Below, one piece after another: positions 31,884 to 45,323 of a DNA stretch of 64,000 nucleotides. The stretch is from positions 62,001 to 126,000 of the forward strand of contig JADNYJ010000074.1 of NCBI GenBank assembly GCA_015501075.1, read 5' to 3'. This stretch comes from Gymnopilus junonius (Eukaryota; Basidiomycota; Agaricomycetes; Agaricales; Galerinaceae). Each line of letters opens with the position of its first letter. The stretch's first letter is position 1. A program made the position numbers and the translations under genes. The notes below the pieces were generated by a model, which worked only from the letters and a program-made list of their open reading frames with translations, ran no database searches and had not been told where the DNA came from.

Positions 31884-34800
31884 ATTAAGCCGAGGACCTC
31901 TGATTCTTCAACTGTGCTTCCTTAGCTGCCGTCTCCAATTCGTTGAAGGTGCCACTTTTCAAACACATGGTCCTGAAGAAGCCATTTTCTTTGTTGATGA
32001 GATTCCAAGGAGTATCAAACTCCACAACCTATAGAACAATTTTAGATGTTTTTACGACTCTTGAGGTAGAGGACCTTACACTGCCTTTATCTAACACTAT
32101 AAGGTGATCGTAATCAATTATTGTGCGAAGACGATGAGCAACTAGGCTCATAATTTAGACTCTCTTCAAGTTTTGTAGAAAGCAGCCATACCTGTCAAAA
32201 GAAGCGAACTCGTGAACTCCTCCCGAATTGTGGTTTGAATCTTTGCGTCTGTAGCAAAATCAATGCTACTTGTCGCCTCATCCAGTATGATAATGGAACT
32301 CCGTCGCAGCAGAGCTCTGGCCATAGCAATCAGTTGTCTTTGGCCCTGCGAAAAGTTTGTGCCTCCAGCAGACACTTGTGTATCAAGGCAAATAGAAGCC
32401 TTCACATCTACAGTTGTAGTCGTGGTTGAAATAGAATCACTATTGTCAGTATGGACAACAGTTTGTTGATACTCAGGGTCCGAGATATCAGTCGTTTTAT
32501 TACTCTGGATGGATTCTGGTTTGTCGGCAATCAGATGAACCCTATAGAGAACATCAAGGCATTCGGCGTCGCTATAGTCACCTGAACATGATGTGAGCAG
32601 AGAGAAAATCATTCAGTAGATAACCTTGCCAAATGGGTCGAGATTGTCTCGCAACGTTCCTGAAAATAACGTAGCATCCTATGACGCGACCTTTAAGTTA
32701 AAAGACTCTAAAAAAGTAGTTAAGCGCACCTGAGGAATGAACGTCTAAATGAAAAAAAGTAAATATTTTTACAATGCAAGATCAGGAACAAACCCACTAA
32801 TCTAGACCGCAAATCGTGGATGCCGATAGTCGAAATGTCAAATCCATCAATGACAATCTTCCCTTGGGTTGGTTCAACCTACAGAAATGCCCTGTTAAAG
32901 ATGTAACATAGGCTTGGGAGAGTGCAATACAAATCTCATGATACTTGTTGCCAATGTCGACTTGCCGCTTCCTGGATAATTGGTGAGAAAGTTACTAATG
33001 TATACTCCACAGTTCACTTGCCAGTGCGGCCCAGAAGCCCAACCCGTTCTCCGGCTTTCAATGTGAACGAAATATCATTCAAAACAGCCGGTAGGTCGGA
33101 AGCATATTTGACTTGTAAATTCTCAACGACTAAAAGATCCTTTGTGTTGGAGCTTGAAGGCCAGTACGCGGGTACGCGGTTCGATTCTATTATAGCTGGC
33201 GGCTCTTGGGGGACTTCGAGACTGCAAAGGAGATTGAAAGAAATGTCTTGAAGTATAAAATTTTACTTACTACTCAACAACCCTCTCTACGGAGCTGTAG
33301 AAGGCAATTAATATGAAGTCAATGGCGCATGCAAAATACTAACTTGAGATCTAATTCCAGGGCTGAGTTGTAGTATGTCATCAGAAAGAATTCCACGGAT
33401 AATCAGGAAAATGAGAGCTTACTAGTCCAATAACGACATGTCCAGTACACTGGGTTTGAAACTTTTAAAAGATCCCATCAAACGAAGTCAGCTAAACTTA
33501 CCCGAAAGTGTAAAGGTCATGGCGCTGGTAATGCATACAGCTGCAAGACCAGCATCATTTTTCAAAGTTGCAATCGAGAAGATCATGGTCAATAAGACGA
33601 TTACGGCACCCAATGAATCAAAATTAAGGAGAAGCCAGCGGTTGGTCATCCAGAACATATACCACATCTATATTGTAAAGACTTTCTTTAGGGTTAAAGA
33701 AATAGAGGAGTGAAGGAATCAACCTTGGTAGTGATGTCAATTTTGCTATGAAGTCCGTCGAGGAAACGCCTTTCTGCCGAAAATGCTCTGATGGTTACAA
33801 TCCCCTCCAGAAGCTCACCAAAATGGGAGTAAATTGGCGATCTGGTAGTTGACTCCATACGACGAAGATCTCGACCAGTGTTAAGATACCCAATGGCCAA
33901 CTCGTGATAGGCAAGCCCAATAAAAAAGGCAGGAATAATGAAGTACGGGAAGATGACCCTGAGGACATGTTAGTCATCTGTATCGAACATCAATTCATAT
34001 TAACTTACGCGACTGTGAGGATAGCCGCCAAGAAGCCGGCCGTGGCTGTATTAACTGACTGAAGTGAACTGGCTAACGAGGAGTCGATTGTATCAATATC
34101 CTACACCAATAAAAATTGGTTAGCAGAAGATGATTGTTTTCAATTATTTTAGCAAACTTTTCCAAAGCGATTCAAAATGCGACCTGGAGTAGAATGAGTT
34201 CAGTGGCAGTAAAAAATCCATAGCAATGCAGACCTGTGGGAGTAGTGTCATGAAATCGGAAGGTGGCCCGTACAATTGAAACAAGAAGGCACCTGAGCAT
34301 AGCGAATCAGGTTAAGCAAAACTAAACGTATCAGACACATGTACCTGAAAAGAATGCGAGATGCTCGCAGAGCGCCCGTGTATTGCGATGCAACAGAAAT
34401 GAAGGTGACAAATGCGCCTGTAAAACTAATTGCTGCATAAATTCCGATGTAGAAGAAGGGATGCTCTGCAGCATTTGGCCAGATAACATTGAGAAGTGAT
34501 GCTGTTGCCGGGACGCCATGAACGGTAGAAGAGACGCTGAATTGGCCAGGTTGCTGCACGATAAAATGATGGTCCATTGAGGATTCTCCGTTGGCAGAGA
34601 TAAAAATGCGTGGCTGGTACAATTCTGCAGCTGTTTCGTTTCTGTAAGCTTCTCCCCAAGTCTTTTGAACGATGTCAAATTATAGCACACGAAGATCACA
34701 TCAAATAGCCTTACTCGGACCCAAAGTTTTTCCGCAATGCCTATGAATTGATTTATAATGACAATGCAGGCCAAAATGCCCCAAATCCAATATGATCTAT

Positions 34801-37800
34801 AAGGTAAATTAGAGGTATATACGGCAAGGTAGTATGGAAGAGCATACGACGCCTTGAGATAGCTTTTATAAATAGACCACTTCACACCCCCTGTTTCTCG
34901 ATGTTCATCTTTTATGAGCTTTCTAGGCTTTTTGGTCTTGTTGAGTGGCTTTGACTCAACCTCCATGATCTCTTCCACGGCAATAACTTCAGCCTGGCGC
35001 TCAAATTGCTTCTCTATAGGCACATCTGTGGAGGAGTCGCGTTCGATTCCTTCCAACAAGCCTCGGGCTCTCAGGTCTGCAACAGTTCCCTGCGTGTCAA
35101 TCCGGCCGTCCAGCATTCTCACAAGATAATGGGCCCCTGGAAGTACTAGCTCGACATGATGAGTGACCAAGACCTAGCAAACAATCGAGATCAACAAGAG
35201 TCTGCAGCAACAAGAAAAACCATAGGTTCGTACGACTGTTCTATTGGCCAGGAGGGGTCCACACAGTAAGCGGTCGAATAGAAACCTTGACGAGTGGCTA
35301 TCCACAGCGCTGAGAGGGTCATCCAGCAGAACATACTTCGTCCTTGCATATATTGCTCGGGCAAGGGCAACCCTTGCTTTCTGCCCTCCTGATAAGTTAA
35401 CTCCCCTAATTTTATTTGCAAGGCGCCCCTGAACTGAAGAAATTCAATGAAACACACCTTGCGCCAATTTCCGTCGCGTCGCCATCCTCAAGCATTTCCA
35501 GATCCGGCATCAGGGCACAGCATTCCACAACGGCAGTGTAACGTTCCTCATCGTAAGGGTATCCAAAGAGAATGTTATCCTTGATAGACTGATGTCGCAG
35601 CCACGGATGTTGCGCTGCATAGGAAATGCAGTGCATGAGACCATTTTCGTCGACACGCAAAGAATCTTTTGACATAATAATTTTTCCAGAAAGCAATGTC
35701 ATTTCTCCAAGCACGGCCATCTTGCATTCCAATCAGCCGGACCTCTCATCGGACAAGGGCAAGATACTTACGAGTAACGCACTCTTTCCAGAAGCTGTCG
35801 GACCAGTCACCACAGTCATTTTGCCAACAGGGAATCTCACGGAAATTTCTTTGAGCTCAAAGGCCAGTCTTTCTCCACCTTCTCCAACGGTCCTTTCAGA
35901 CACGTTGTCATTATTGTCCGAGTCTGAGGCAACCACAACAGAAGGATCCGGTGCCTGGTGCAGCTTTCTTGATCTTGCCTTTGCCATTTGCATCTGATTT
36001 CTGTTCGACTTCATTCCACTTAAGTGTTGCATTTTCCAAACCGAGGCCCTCTTCTTGTGCAGTATTGAGATGAGGTCCAGAGTGTTCTCTCTTCAATGTC
36101 GATACTTGCTCTGTCACTTCATCCTCCTCCAAGTAGACCGCAATACGGTTGACAGCAACACCTGCCTAAATCGCCGTGGATTAGCAGGCCAATCAAGGAG
36201 GACCATGCAAGCGAAAAACGTACTGGAGTAACGAATTTGTAAACTCAATGAATTCATTTTGACTTGCCTAACCATGCTAAACAATGCGATAGCCTAATCA
36301 CCGTGCTCAGAGACCGGGAAGGAAAAGAAAATCAAAAGGCATACCGTGAAAGCAGTACTGATCGTCAGTTCATTTGCATTTAAAATATAGACTGTGAACG
36401 TCAACACCGAGACAAAGATTGGAGCAATAGTTGAGAGCAGGCCAAGCATAATGGCGTTGATCCGAGCTGGAAGTTTTCAATATGGTTGAGCGTGCGTATA
36501 AATTTAGAATGTAGACTTGTAGACACCTTTCACGATCCAACTTAATTCCGCTTCTCTGGCTTCCATTACCCTATCAATCCAGCGCTCTTCCCAAGCAAAA
36601 TATTTAATGAATTTAATCTATCGACTGGATCAGACTCAAGACGAAGTTGAATTATAACGATGTTTCTTACTGCTCCAATCAATTCATTCAAAACACCCAT
36701 CAGCTTATCATTGGCAGCCATGACACCCTTGTGAATCTTGACAGAGCGACGGCCAAGGAAGCTGTTCAATGGCCATACAATGACTAGAACTGCAAATCCT
36801 GCGAAAGCATTGAACCCTAATAATCTGATAGAAAAAGTATTCAGTGAATAAAGAAAAATGTGTTAGATGACTAATCCATACTGATATAAAAACACGCAGG
36901 CAACTGCAATCTCCACAGGTGCTAGAAATTGGCACGGTTCAGGGAGTCGATCAGAGCAAAGTCCAAACAATTATACCTGAGTACATATTGAATATGGTGG
37001 TAACAGTCCTTGCGATCTTTCTTATCATGAGAAGCTGGTTAAATGACTAGAGACATGAACTTACACGATTACAATCATTTGACATGAGGTTAACGATTTT
37101 TCCTATGTCTGCTCCAGCTTTCGACTGACCAGTATCTCCCTTTCCTTTTCCCTTCCCGCCCTTCTTGCCTTTACCTTGACGACAAAAAGTAAGTCAGCTC
37201 AGATTTCCGCAAGAACACAACATTTCTAGACATTACTTTGGGAGTCGCTGGCACCGTCTTTCCCTTTGTCCTTATCGACTACGCCCGAAAAATCTCTCCT
37301 TTTGAGAGCCTTGTCGTATATTGACGCCATAAGCTCTGAACGCAACCTAACTGACGCTCGGCGTCCAAACCACAAATGCTGAGCATCAGCTTGTGCCTTT
37401 CCACTGGGTTAGCAATGGCGCTGGACAAGGATGAATGGAAATTACCTTTAACAAAGTACACAAGAACGCCAGGAAAGAATATATATAGGCCTTTGCCTTG
37501 CCTTCTGGTGTAGGATTTTTCTCATCGATAGCATCTAGGATATGCCTATTGAGGTATTAACAACTGCTGGGCAGTGCCTCACAATGAATTGTGGCAGCTC
37601 ACTTCAAGAAGAATGGACTTGCGTAGTTGAACATCACGCTCATCATGGTGAAAATGAAGTCCAAGCTAATCCCATGAGTCACAACCAAGAAAAAAAAGAA
37701 TGTCCAAAGCTGCTCACATCAGGTCCTGTGAGTTGGCCGCCCATATACGATGGAGCAAGGTTGAATGACTGTGAACACGTCATTAATTACAAACAGTACA

Positions 37801-38776
37801 AGCATCTTGTCGCTTACCGGATAGAATTAAATTTCACGAAGAGAGGGTGAGATCGGAGGTTTGGGCTCAAGTTCCAGACATCGGCTTCATGCATGTTAGT
37901 ATTCCTTCCCTGGCAGACGCTCAGAAAGGAGTGCATAGGCTGTAAGTGTCACTCAACTCGTTTGATGAAAGGGTAGATCCACGAGAAGCTGAGCCATTGC
38001 CAAATAGTAGAATAATCCTCTGTGGATATAGTATTGCCCTATAACAACAGATTGAGAAACGTTAATGGATGACATAAATTGTAATCACTTACAATCTCCT
38101 TTGGATCTATCTTTGAACTAGGAATTGCTCGAGGAATGTCCATGACAACAACCAAAAGAAAGACGATGGCGAACAAATTGCCGGTCATTCCAATCCATGT
38201 AAGTATAGGAGGCGAAGGTAAGCCGAAAACATATTGGTCGTAGACAGCACCTCCGAGCTGAAGTATGCCCGTGGCAAAGAACAGCATATAGAGCGAAAAG
38301 AGATCATAAGGCGCGGTGACTGGCGGACAAACTACAGATCTAACAACGGCGTATATCCATGACGCCCCAAGAAGGACGGAGAGAATCCCACTCCAGACGT
38401 CCATCTTGTCCGTGTGCAGCTGTTGTGCACCGAGAATGACCCAGAAGACGGTCTCCAACGCCCCAATGACAACTAAGGCAGACGTTCGCCAGACGGGTAC
38501 TGCAGACACCAAGTTCAATAAGGCTTCCTCATCTGCACCATCACCTGAGGGGAAGGGTTGGGTGGGGATGTTATCAATAGCTTCTGCTTCGTGGATTGTC
38601 AAAAATGACTGGAACGGCGTTCCTAAGAACTTGAAGAGACGATGGAGGGGTCGGGGAAGCGGAAGGAGGCCAAGACAGAATAAGAAAACAAGTCCCGCAG
38701 GTACAACTGCATTCCAAGAGGCGCGAATACAAGCGTTGCTGAGGTCGAAAAGTCCACGACCTTCACAGACTTTCAT
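31884..38776 (-). CDS. ABCC-type multidrug / conjugate exporter
   Basis: A full-length ABC transporter split into many exons. Exon 1 (38093-38776) codes an N-terminal membrane domain (TMD0) starting [13 protein letters not shown] with five to six hydrophobic segments. The first core membrane domain lies at about 37.5-36.2 kb. The first ATPase at about 36.0-35.2 kb has Walker [12 protein letters not shown], signature [15 protein letters not shown] and Walker [13 protein letters not shown]. The second membrane domain lies at about 35.0-33.3 kb, with [20 protein letters not shown] near its end. The second ATPase ends at 31884 with Walker [14 protein letters not shown], signature [15 protein letters not shown] and Walker [13 protein letters not shown]. 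This is the layout of yeast Ybt1/Vmr1/Ycf1-like proteins, which move conjugates or metabolites across the vacuolar or plasma membrane. An intron with a GC donor (32972-33021) interrupts the second Walker A. I did not join every exon. Confidence 0.88.
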
Positions 38777-40379
38777 ATCTGCTGAGGGTGGGAAGGAAAG
38801 AATAGTTGGCCCCCCGTCAACAAAACAGGGTCTATATTTGGGAGGAACCTCGTCATTATAATGACAAAGAGATGTCGGGTGATGTCCTCTTCGCCGTGGG
38901 CGGCAGCGAGGTCCACACGGCCACCATCAGCATTGGTTACGAGCCCTGGCATTATCGCCTTTGACGGTGTCGAAGATAAGCACACTATATGCGCAGTTAT
39001 TTTTAAATTTGATATGCAACTGATGGATATAAAAACATGCGAAAGGACTGACTTTAAATAGCCAGGGAATAGCACTTGAGGTAAGAACTCAGTCACTTCA
39101 AACTGTGGAAGCTGAAAATCGCCTCATTACAACCTGAGGACCCATCGATAAGACCACGGCGCAGGTCCAAGTTACATGGATATTGGTGATTGTGATTGCC
39201 TTGAAAAATGGCTTGACGATTCAGCTCTTGTGGCAGAGTACTTCTGAGCCAGCTATTTGATTATAATTAGTCTCGAGTAAAAAGGAGTCTTGCTAGCAGC
39301 TTACCTGGGTCTCACGAAATAGGAACACAAAAATAAGTGATAGCCCCAGCAGCCTGTCAACCTTGGATGTGGGCTTCAATGACGGAGCAGCACCGTAAAT
39401 TCAAAGTAAAGCATGATGGCTTAATGGGTCCCCGAGGATGAGCTGGAGCATGGATAATAGACTCACAGCACGTAAGAGCACACATACAGTACCACATGTG
39501 TAGTCAATTTGCGGCAAAACTGCGGAGAATGCTGCACATGCAACTGGTATTGGCTTGTCACTTGTAAATGAAAGTAAATGAACGGCCTTCACCTCAGTAT
39601 GCGACAGTCTACCTACCTGCTCAGTGCTTCGATCGCCAAGGTCTATTCGCTACCGCTGGTAATCATTTCGGAGCTCCATAGCCAAAAGTTGGAACCCTGA
39701 AGTGTCAAATGGGGTGGACGACATCTTTCAGCATTGGGGTAAAGGGTCTTGAAGCGGCCAGCCGCAACACGGAACTACAGTTACCGTGACCAAGTGTGAC
39801 CAAATCGGATAAGAAGCCCGAATTCTGAATCCCGCCGATCCGGAAAGCGGCTGTGCCCATGTTGTATAGTCTCGAAACCAGCCGTTATGGATTGATCTGA
39901 TTATTACCCCTCCTCGGTTACCCAAATTCAAATTCGGTGAAATAATCATTTTCCTTCGATTTCCACGCTATTATTAAGTACACCTACGGAGACTGGGGTC
40001 GAGTCTAATGTTGTTACCGTTTGCAACGCCTTCCACCAATAGGAGAGAAGTTTTCCGCTCCAGTTGAACGCCAATCAACACTATCCTCGCCCCATTTCAG
40101 AAAGCTTCCCAAGTGTGAGAAGCCTCCGAAGGTGGTTGGAGAGTTTATGCAGGAATTCATTTCTGCAGCCTATGGGGTTTTTGATGCATTTTTGGGTATG
40201 CGTCCAATAAACGTCAAGCCTACGTATTGCTGGCACACGTCTCATTGCCTCGTGTTTCTGGTCCTTGAAAAGCAGCCATACTGCACCGCCAAAATGCTTC
40301 CAACAATTCTCTTCCTCATCTCAACTACAGACGTCCAAAGCTATTCGAATCATCTACTAGATTTCGTTCAAAGCCCAAG
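38777..40379. other. Long stretch without a supported gene
   Basis: It holds the 5' side of the ABC transporter and scattered frames up to about 120 codons (for example 40021-40383 plus) that show no family features or exon pattern. Confidence 0.35.
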
Positions 40380-41440
40380 ATGACGACTCCAGCTGCTCAA
40401 CAATCCTCGTCTGTCGACAGCGCCATTGTTCTTTCGACCAAGGCTGCCAAGGGTTGTAGTATGTCGTATCAGTGTTGTGGGTGTAATTTTTTACTGATTT
40501 AATAACCCTAGAAACCACAGGGTCTCGAGCGACCTTTGTCCTCGCTTGCCGACAACGTTCAAAGAACAATGGGCGCCTTTTACGACGTCCATAAAGCTTT
40601 ACTGGTCAGCAGACGCGTACCCAAGAACGGCCTCGAGCAATTCAAGCAGACAAAACACGTCTTTCGAACGGAATGCGAGACCCTCCGTCAGGCGTTGCAA
40701 AGTGCATATCGTCATGCCGTGGACTTTGCCACCTCGTGTCAACGAGCCCCCAATGACCGTTTCATATCAGCGAAACGGTGTCAGATATCTGGAAAGAACG
40801 TCTCCGGGACCTTCATAATATCATTAGAGCGTACGATAAAAATTTAGAAGAGTTTCGATCGCAGGAGCCCATTTTGACTGGATATCTCTGCGTGAGACCC
40901 AAGAAAGGTATGTAAATGACTCTTGTAATATTCAAATCTGATGATCGATTGACGATCAATATTATGACAGGCGACCGTCCATCCTCCGTGGGCGATCGAG
41001 TCCTTCATCCTGAAACTGCCGTTGGAACGTTGTTTTCCGTGCTAGAAGATCTCCAATCATCGCTCCGTGATCTCCATGCTTTCTGGGACAACCACACCTC
41101 CTTCCTCACCTTAGTCGTCAACCGACAAACCAATTTCCCTTCTCCAGGTGAAGAAACAAAAGCGACTGTCGAGCTCTGGGTCAGATACCAAGCAGCCATT
41201 CTCCAAGCTAGCAGCTCGATCTCGCAGTCGGCAGATGCTATGTCGGTCGATCCCTCTATTGTTTCTATGAACGGGAAGAACAGGCGCAGGCATACATTCC
41301 CTGCTACCGCTGCAGACAAACGCTCGGCTCCGTCATTGGCTCCTCAAGGACCTGAGCTCGGCGACAAAAGGGACGCCCCAATGTCTTCTTCATTTTCCCA
41401 TCGTCTGATCCAATGGTTGAAGAGTCTCCTCCATTTGTAA
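40380..41440 (+). pseudogene. Unrecognised family member with two unresolved joins
   Basis: A likely start at 40380 (MTTPAAQQSSSVDS), then a helical segment from about 40512 (KPQGLERPLSSLADNVQRT, later RTECETLRQAL), then VSDIWKERLRDLHNII. After an intron ending near 40970, a last exon codes LFSVLEDLQSSLRDLHAFW, WVRYQAAILQASSS and a basic tail to 41440. The first join is out of phase with every GT donor I can see. The segment before VSDIW needs one extra base near 40771 (GCGAAA read as GCGGAAA). The tryptophan spacing of the last exon resembles the paired-tryptophan part of the next gene, so I place it in the same loose family. It may be decaying or mis-sequenced. Function unknown. Confidence 0.45.
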
Positions 41441-41814
41441 CCAAAGATCACCCATGACTTCACGATCCCGTTACCCTTACTTAGATATTTATTCAGTAGG
41501 ACTTCACATTACTTTTCGCTAATGTTCATCCAGTTTCGATATAATTTAACATGCCCTTATTGTGCATGCCTAATCATTGAACAGATCCGACATCTTCTCT
41601 CCGAAATCTTGACAGCATGTGAAGAGTCATGATATTCAAGCACCGACTACTCACATTTGGGCCTGCAAGCCTCTATAAATACCAAGACGACCAATATTCT
41701 CTATGAAGCACGCTTCACGTATCATACACCTCGCGTCAAGCGCGTGGCCAATTGAAGAAACTCACTTCCATTGAAAACATCCCCCGCAAACCTTCCGCAA
41801 CCGCAGCCCCTGCA

Positions 41815-43737
41815 ATGGCCCAAATCTCCAGCTTCATAGACCCCGCACTCGCGTTTCTCGATTCCGCCAAGGACTTTGACACTGTCGTCCTAGCACGCAG
41901 CACCGAGAAAGCCCTGCAGATCATTATGCCATGGTGTCATCTCAAGGATCCGTGAGTATCACATTACCTTTGATCGACCACCTACAACCACTACAACCCC
42001 AGGGTCTGACCTGTTATTCCTAACTTACTAGATCCAAACTTGTGGTTGCGAAAGAGATGCACGAGCAGGCTCTCGTTTACGCTCGTGCCATCGATTCTAG
42101 CGTTAGTGCTGCTCATCTAGGATTCACAATGGCTGAGGATGCCTTAACTCTCGTCGAGATGATTCCCAAGACGGACGAGCAAGATAGAAGAGAATATCTT
42201 GAGGGCGTTAAGGATATCACACAGAAAGGATATTTGCGGGCGATGGAAGCTAAAAAGGCTTCGTCAATGTCCGGACAACTGTCGAAACTGTGAGTAATAC
42301 TTACATCTTTTATACTGAGATTTGACAATGAACGCCGAGCAGCTCCTGAAGAAAATGAGAACGGAAGACGTCAATGAAAGTGTTGAATATGGCGAAGTCT
42401 CTAACGGCTTCTGTAAGTTTTATTGGTCAGATTATTTCGAGAAAAAATCTAAATCCAAGCCACAGTTAACGTCATTCGTCGACCATTCTCAGAAGCCCAT
42501 CCTGAGCTCTCCAGAGGCATTCATGATCTCGAGGAGTTCAGTCACATCCTATCTAAATTTGCAGCTTGGTGGAATGAAATCGCAATGGAGACAAACACTC
42601 AGTTAAGCCGAGGCGAAATGGTGATGAAGAACCTCAAGTTTGAAAAGTTGGACAAACTTCGTATGCTTTCTATTGAGAGCAAATGGAAGGACCACAGAAA
42701 ACGCTACGCTGCCTATGTCGATGAGGTAAGCTCTAGAAAAGAATTTTTTTGCTATTGTCCTCGAGACTGATTTGCATTAGATTGGGAACGTTCAAGACCG
42801 CTATCCGAAATTGTTCAACGAGGCAAAGCTCCTCGATGGCCCGACCTATACACAGAGTCCTCTCACTTTAGAGACAGAAAGCCAGGCGGACGACTTCTTC
42901 CTAAGAGAGAAACCCACATCGACAAAGGCATCCAAAGGGTCCAGCTCATTCAGCCACCAGCCAGAGGATCCACCGAAATATACCGACCGACCTGCACTCC
43001 CCAGGTCAGGGAGCTGCAAAGTTATCATCAGCGAGGATTTGTCAAAATCTTCATACATGTCCGCCTCGCTCTCTAATGTACAAGTTCTGGAGAAGAACAA
43101 ATGCTTATTGATCCTTCAACTCCAATGTCACCCATCCTCCCATCGCCGCTTTACATCATTGCGAATCAAGTGGCGCTTCAGGTCGCCGTGGACAAGTGGT
43201 AGGGATAGATCTCCCAGCCTGGTCGACGTTGCGCCTAAGCAGAGCATTGGAGCCAAGATCGAGGAGGTCAAGCACAGGAAATTCGGCGTGAATATTCCTG
43301 TTCAGTTCAGCTTCGCAGGCGCGAATGTTGGTCCACAATTCGAGCATCAGTGGGGGACACAGAAGGCGATCCAACGAGCCACTGTTCTGATGGGATCTGT
43401 TCGTGGACACAATCAAGACTCCGCAGAATGGAGTGTAGAGGAGAACGCGAGCGCCATGTCGGGCATTCCTCCTCACTTTTGCGTTGCGGTCGTTGTTGAT
43501 TACGAGGATACTTTTATGATGGAGTTGGATATTGTTGCAAAGCAGTCTGGGATAGGAAGTTGGCTGAGCTCAAGGAACCACGCAAGATCAGAATGGCTAC
43601 CTGTTGACGTCGAAAGGCTTCAGTCTGAGTTCCCAGAGTACAAACCTGCGGGCAACTGGCAAGAGTGGTTTCCCCAGATCTCAGGAGAAGTCGCAGGAGG
43701 ATATGTACTTCTGCCTCAAGACGCTGTGCGGCGCTGA
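41815..43737 (+). CDS. Unrecognised family protein, longest copy
   Basis: Exons are about 41815-41951, 42032-42289, 42343-42412, 42466-42725 and 42781-43737. The product starts MAQISSFIDPALAFLDS, with ARSTEKALQIIMPWC at the first intron, a helical second exon (YARAIDSSVSAAHLG), KFAAWWNEIAMETN, W-K-D-H-R-K-R-Y-A-A-Y-V-D-E and DRYPKLFNEAKLL. A C-terminal half of about 300 residues ends VAGGYVLLPQDAVRR and looks globular with beta strands (PVQFSFAGANVGPQF). For exon 2 to meet exon 3 in phase it needs one more A in the A run at 42252-42256. That change turns its end into GFVNVRTTVET, matching LFKNVRKAVTK of the copy at 1981. The first half could be a helical bundle. Function unknown, and I do not name a domain. 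Confidence 0.6.
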
Positions 43738-44077
43738 TCGTCAATAATAATGGATGTCTGCAATAATTCAACGATCAAGTGCTATATTCAACTCTTGCTA
43801 GCTATTCGTACATATGCTCCAAACCACAAATTTTACCACAATTCATGTTGTGTTTTTTTCGTCCTGTACATCTCCAAGGAAAAGGCTGATAAGGCAAGCG
43901 TGACGTCTATATGGAATGAATTAATAATATATGTCGACGACCCCAATAAATACAGAATGAACATCGCGAAAAAGAACGTGCGTACCGAATAATGGCTCTT
44001 TCTGGCTTGTCATGTCAGAGCGAGCATTCACGCTTTGTCATTCAAATCCATATTCAAAGACACCTGTGCGCAAGAGT
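43738..44077. other. Convergent 3' ends
   Basis: A short space between the plus-strand family gene and the minus-strand BTB gene. I see nothing in it. Confidence 0.5.
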
Positions 44078-45031
44078 TTAATTGTGTCCTGTAAAGGCGT
44101 GATAATGAACAACGTATTCACTTACCGACGAAACTTTCTTGTCAATTTCACTCGCAAACAGCGAGGCAAAATCCGAAAAAGTAGGTCCTAAATTCCGGGA
44201 ACACCTGCTGCACATTGAGCCTTCTTTCATAGCTTTGTCGAATAGTTCTCCTTGCTGGACGACCCTTCCGCAAGGCCACTTCTTCAATTCTTCTCTTGAT
44301 GCATAAATATAATCCCTCCACCAATATCTCATCATCCATTTGCCTGAGACATCGCCCATGTAGATGGTTCCTCCGCGTTTGCAACAATCGTCGTGCTCCC
44401 CAGTGAACCAAGTGGTTTCAGTCCACCTTTCAGTCATCCAATGGTAGTGGTCATGAATGGGTGAAGCAACACCCTTTGCTGCAGCAGCGCAATCACTGTG
44501 ATACTTTTTGAGCGCGTCGACCTGCTTTACTTGAAGTAATCCTGAATCCAACACACTATCGCGGGCGTCGGGAAAGAGGATGACGAATACAGCTGCAAAA
44601 TATGCGTCCGTGTCCTGGCCCGTCTTTTGAGCGATTGTGGAGAGCATTATAAAAGGAACTAGATTTATTTTGTCCTTTACTTTCTCTTTCAGAATGCGTG
44701 CTTGTACTCTTGGCATGTCGTATTTGTCCGCTAGTCTTTCGATCTCGTCAAGCCTGTCCATTAGCGGTGGCGGATTGCAAAATAGAAGTAAGTTCCGTAA
44801 CAACGCTTCATCTGCATCAGGGAATGGTATAACGGCCGTCCCATTTATAAATTCTTCATCACCACTTGGGGTGGTAGGCTGGGGAACCCGGAACATATTG
44901 CAAAAAAATTCGGACGATGCTGACAACAGACCTTTAGAAACGCGGAAGCATACACCGTCCTTTGATCTAAGGATGACATCGTCCCCTATTCCTGCAGTGG
45001 TCATAGCTCCAAAATATGGCTGAGAGGACAT
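44078..45031 (-). CDS. BTB/POZ domain protein
   Basis: A single-exon gene of 317 residues. The N-terminal BTB fold is readable: DDVILRSKDGVCFRVSKGLL, ASSEFFCNMF and, after an acidic loop, VIPFPDADEALLRNLLLFC and LADKYDMPRVQARI. The family mediates dimerisation and, in some members, Cullin-3 adaptor contacts. Fungal single-BTB proteins of this type are numerous and mostly uncharacterised. The C-terminal half carries conserved-looking Trp and Cys residues (YHWMTERWTETTWF, HDDCCKRGG, MCSRCSRN) typical of the basidiomycete group and without known function. Confidence 0.88.
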   Translation of the reverse strand: MSSQPYFGAMTTAGIGDDVILRSKDGVCFRVSKGLLSASSEFFCNMFRVPQPTTPSGDEEFINGTAVIPFPDADEALLRNLLLFCNPPPLMDRLDEIERLADKYDMPRVQARILKEKVKDKINLVPFIMLSTIAQKTGQDTDAYFAAVFVILFPDARDSVLDSGLLQVKQVDALKKYHSDCAAAAKGVASPIHDHYHWMTERWTETTWFTGEHDDCCKRGGTIYMGDVSGKWMMRYWWRDYIYASREELKKWPCGRVVQQGELFDKAMKEGSMCSRCSRNLGPTFSDFASLFASEIDKKVSSVSEYVVHYHAFTGHN

Positions 45032-45323
45032 TGTATCAAGTGAGTTCGTGGATGTACAGAAGAAGGATCGTTATCGCACTAATCAGATCTTTTTAAGCGC
45101 CTAGGTTTTGTCGGGCCGTCTGGGTTTCCAGGATGTGCTTTATATATCGCCTGAGATAAATTCTTGATCAGCTGGGTCTAGTGCCCTGCAAAACCGTATT
45201 ATATAGTCCAGAACGTCCAAATAGAATCCTTGGAAGGAAAATGGAAAGGGATAAAATTTACAGAACCAGTAAGTACGACATCAGCATGTACCACCGACTT
45301 TTATGCGAACCCAGCCCACCCGT

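Noticed and set aside
38316..38861. 181-codon plus-strand frame
   Set aside because: Antisense to exon 1 of the ABC transporter, which codes clear membrane helices.
40546..40818. Second open frame overlapping the gene at 40380
   Set aside because: The competing frame has the helical, charged pattern and landmarks of the family; this one does not.
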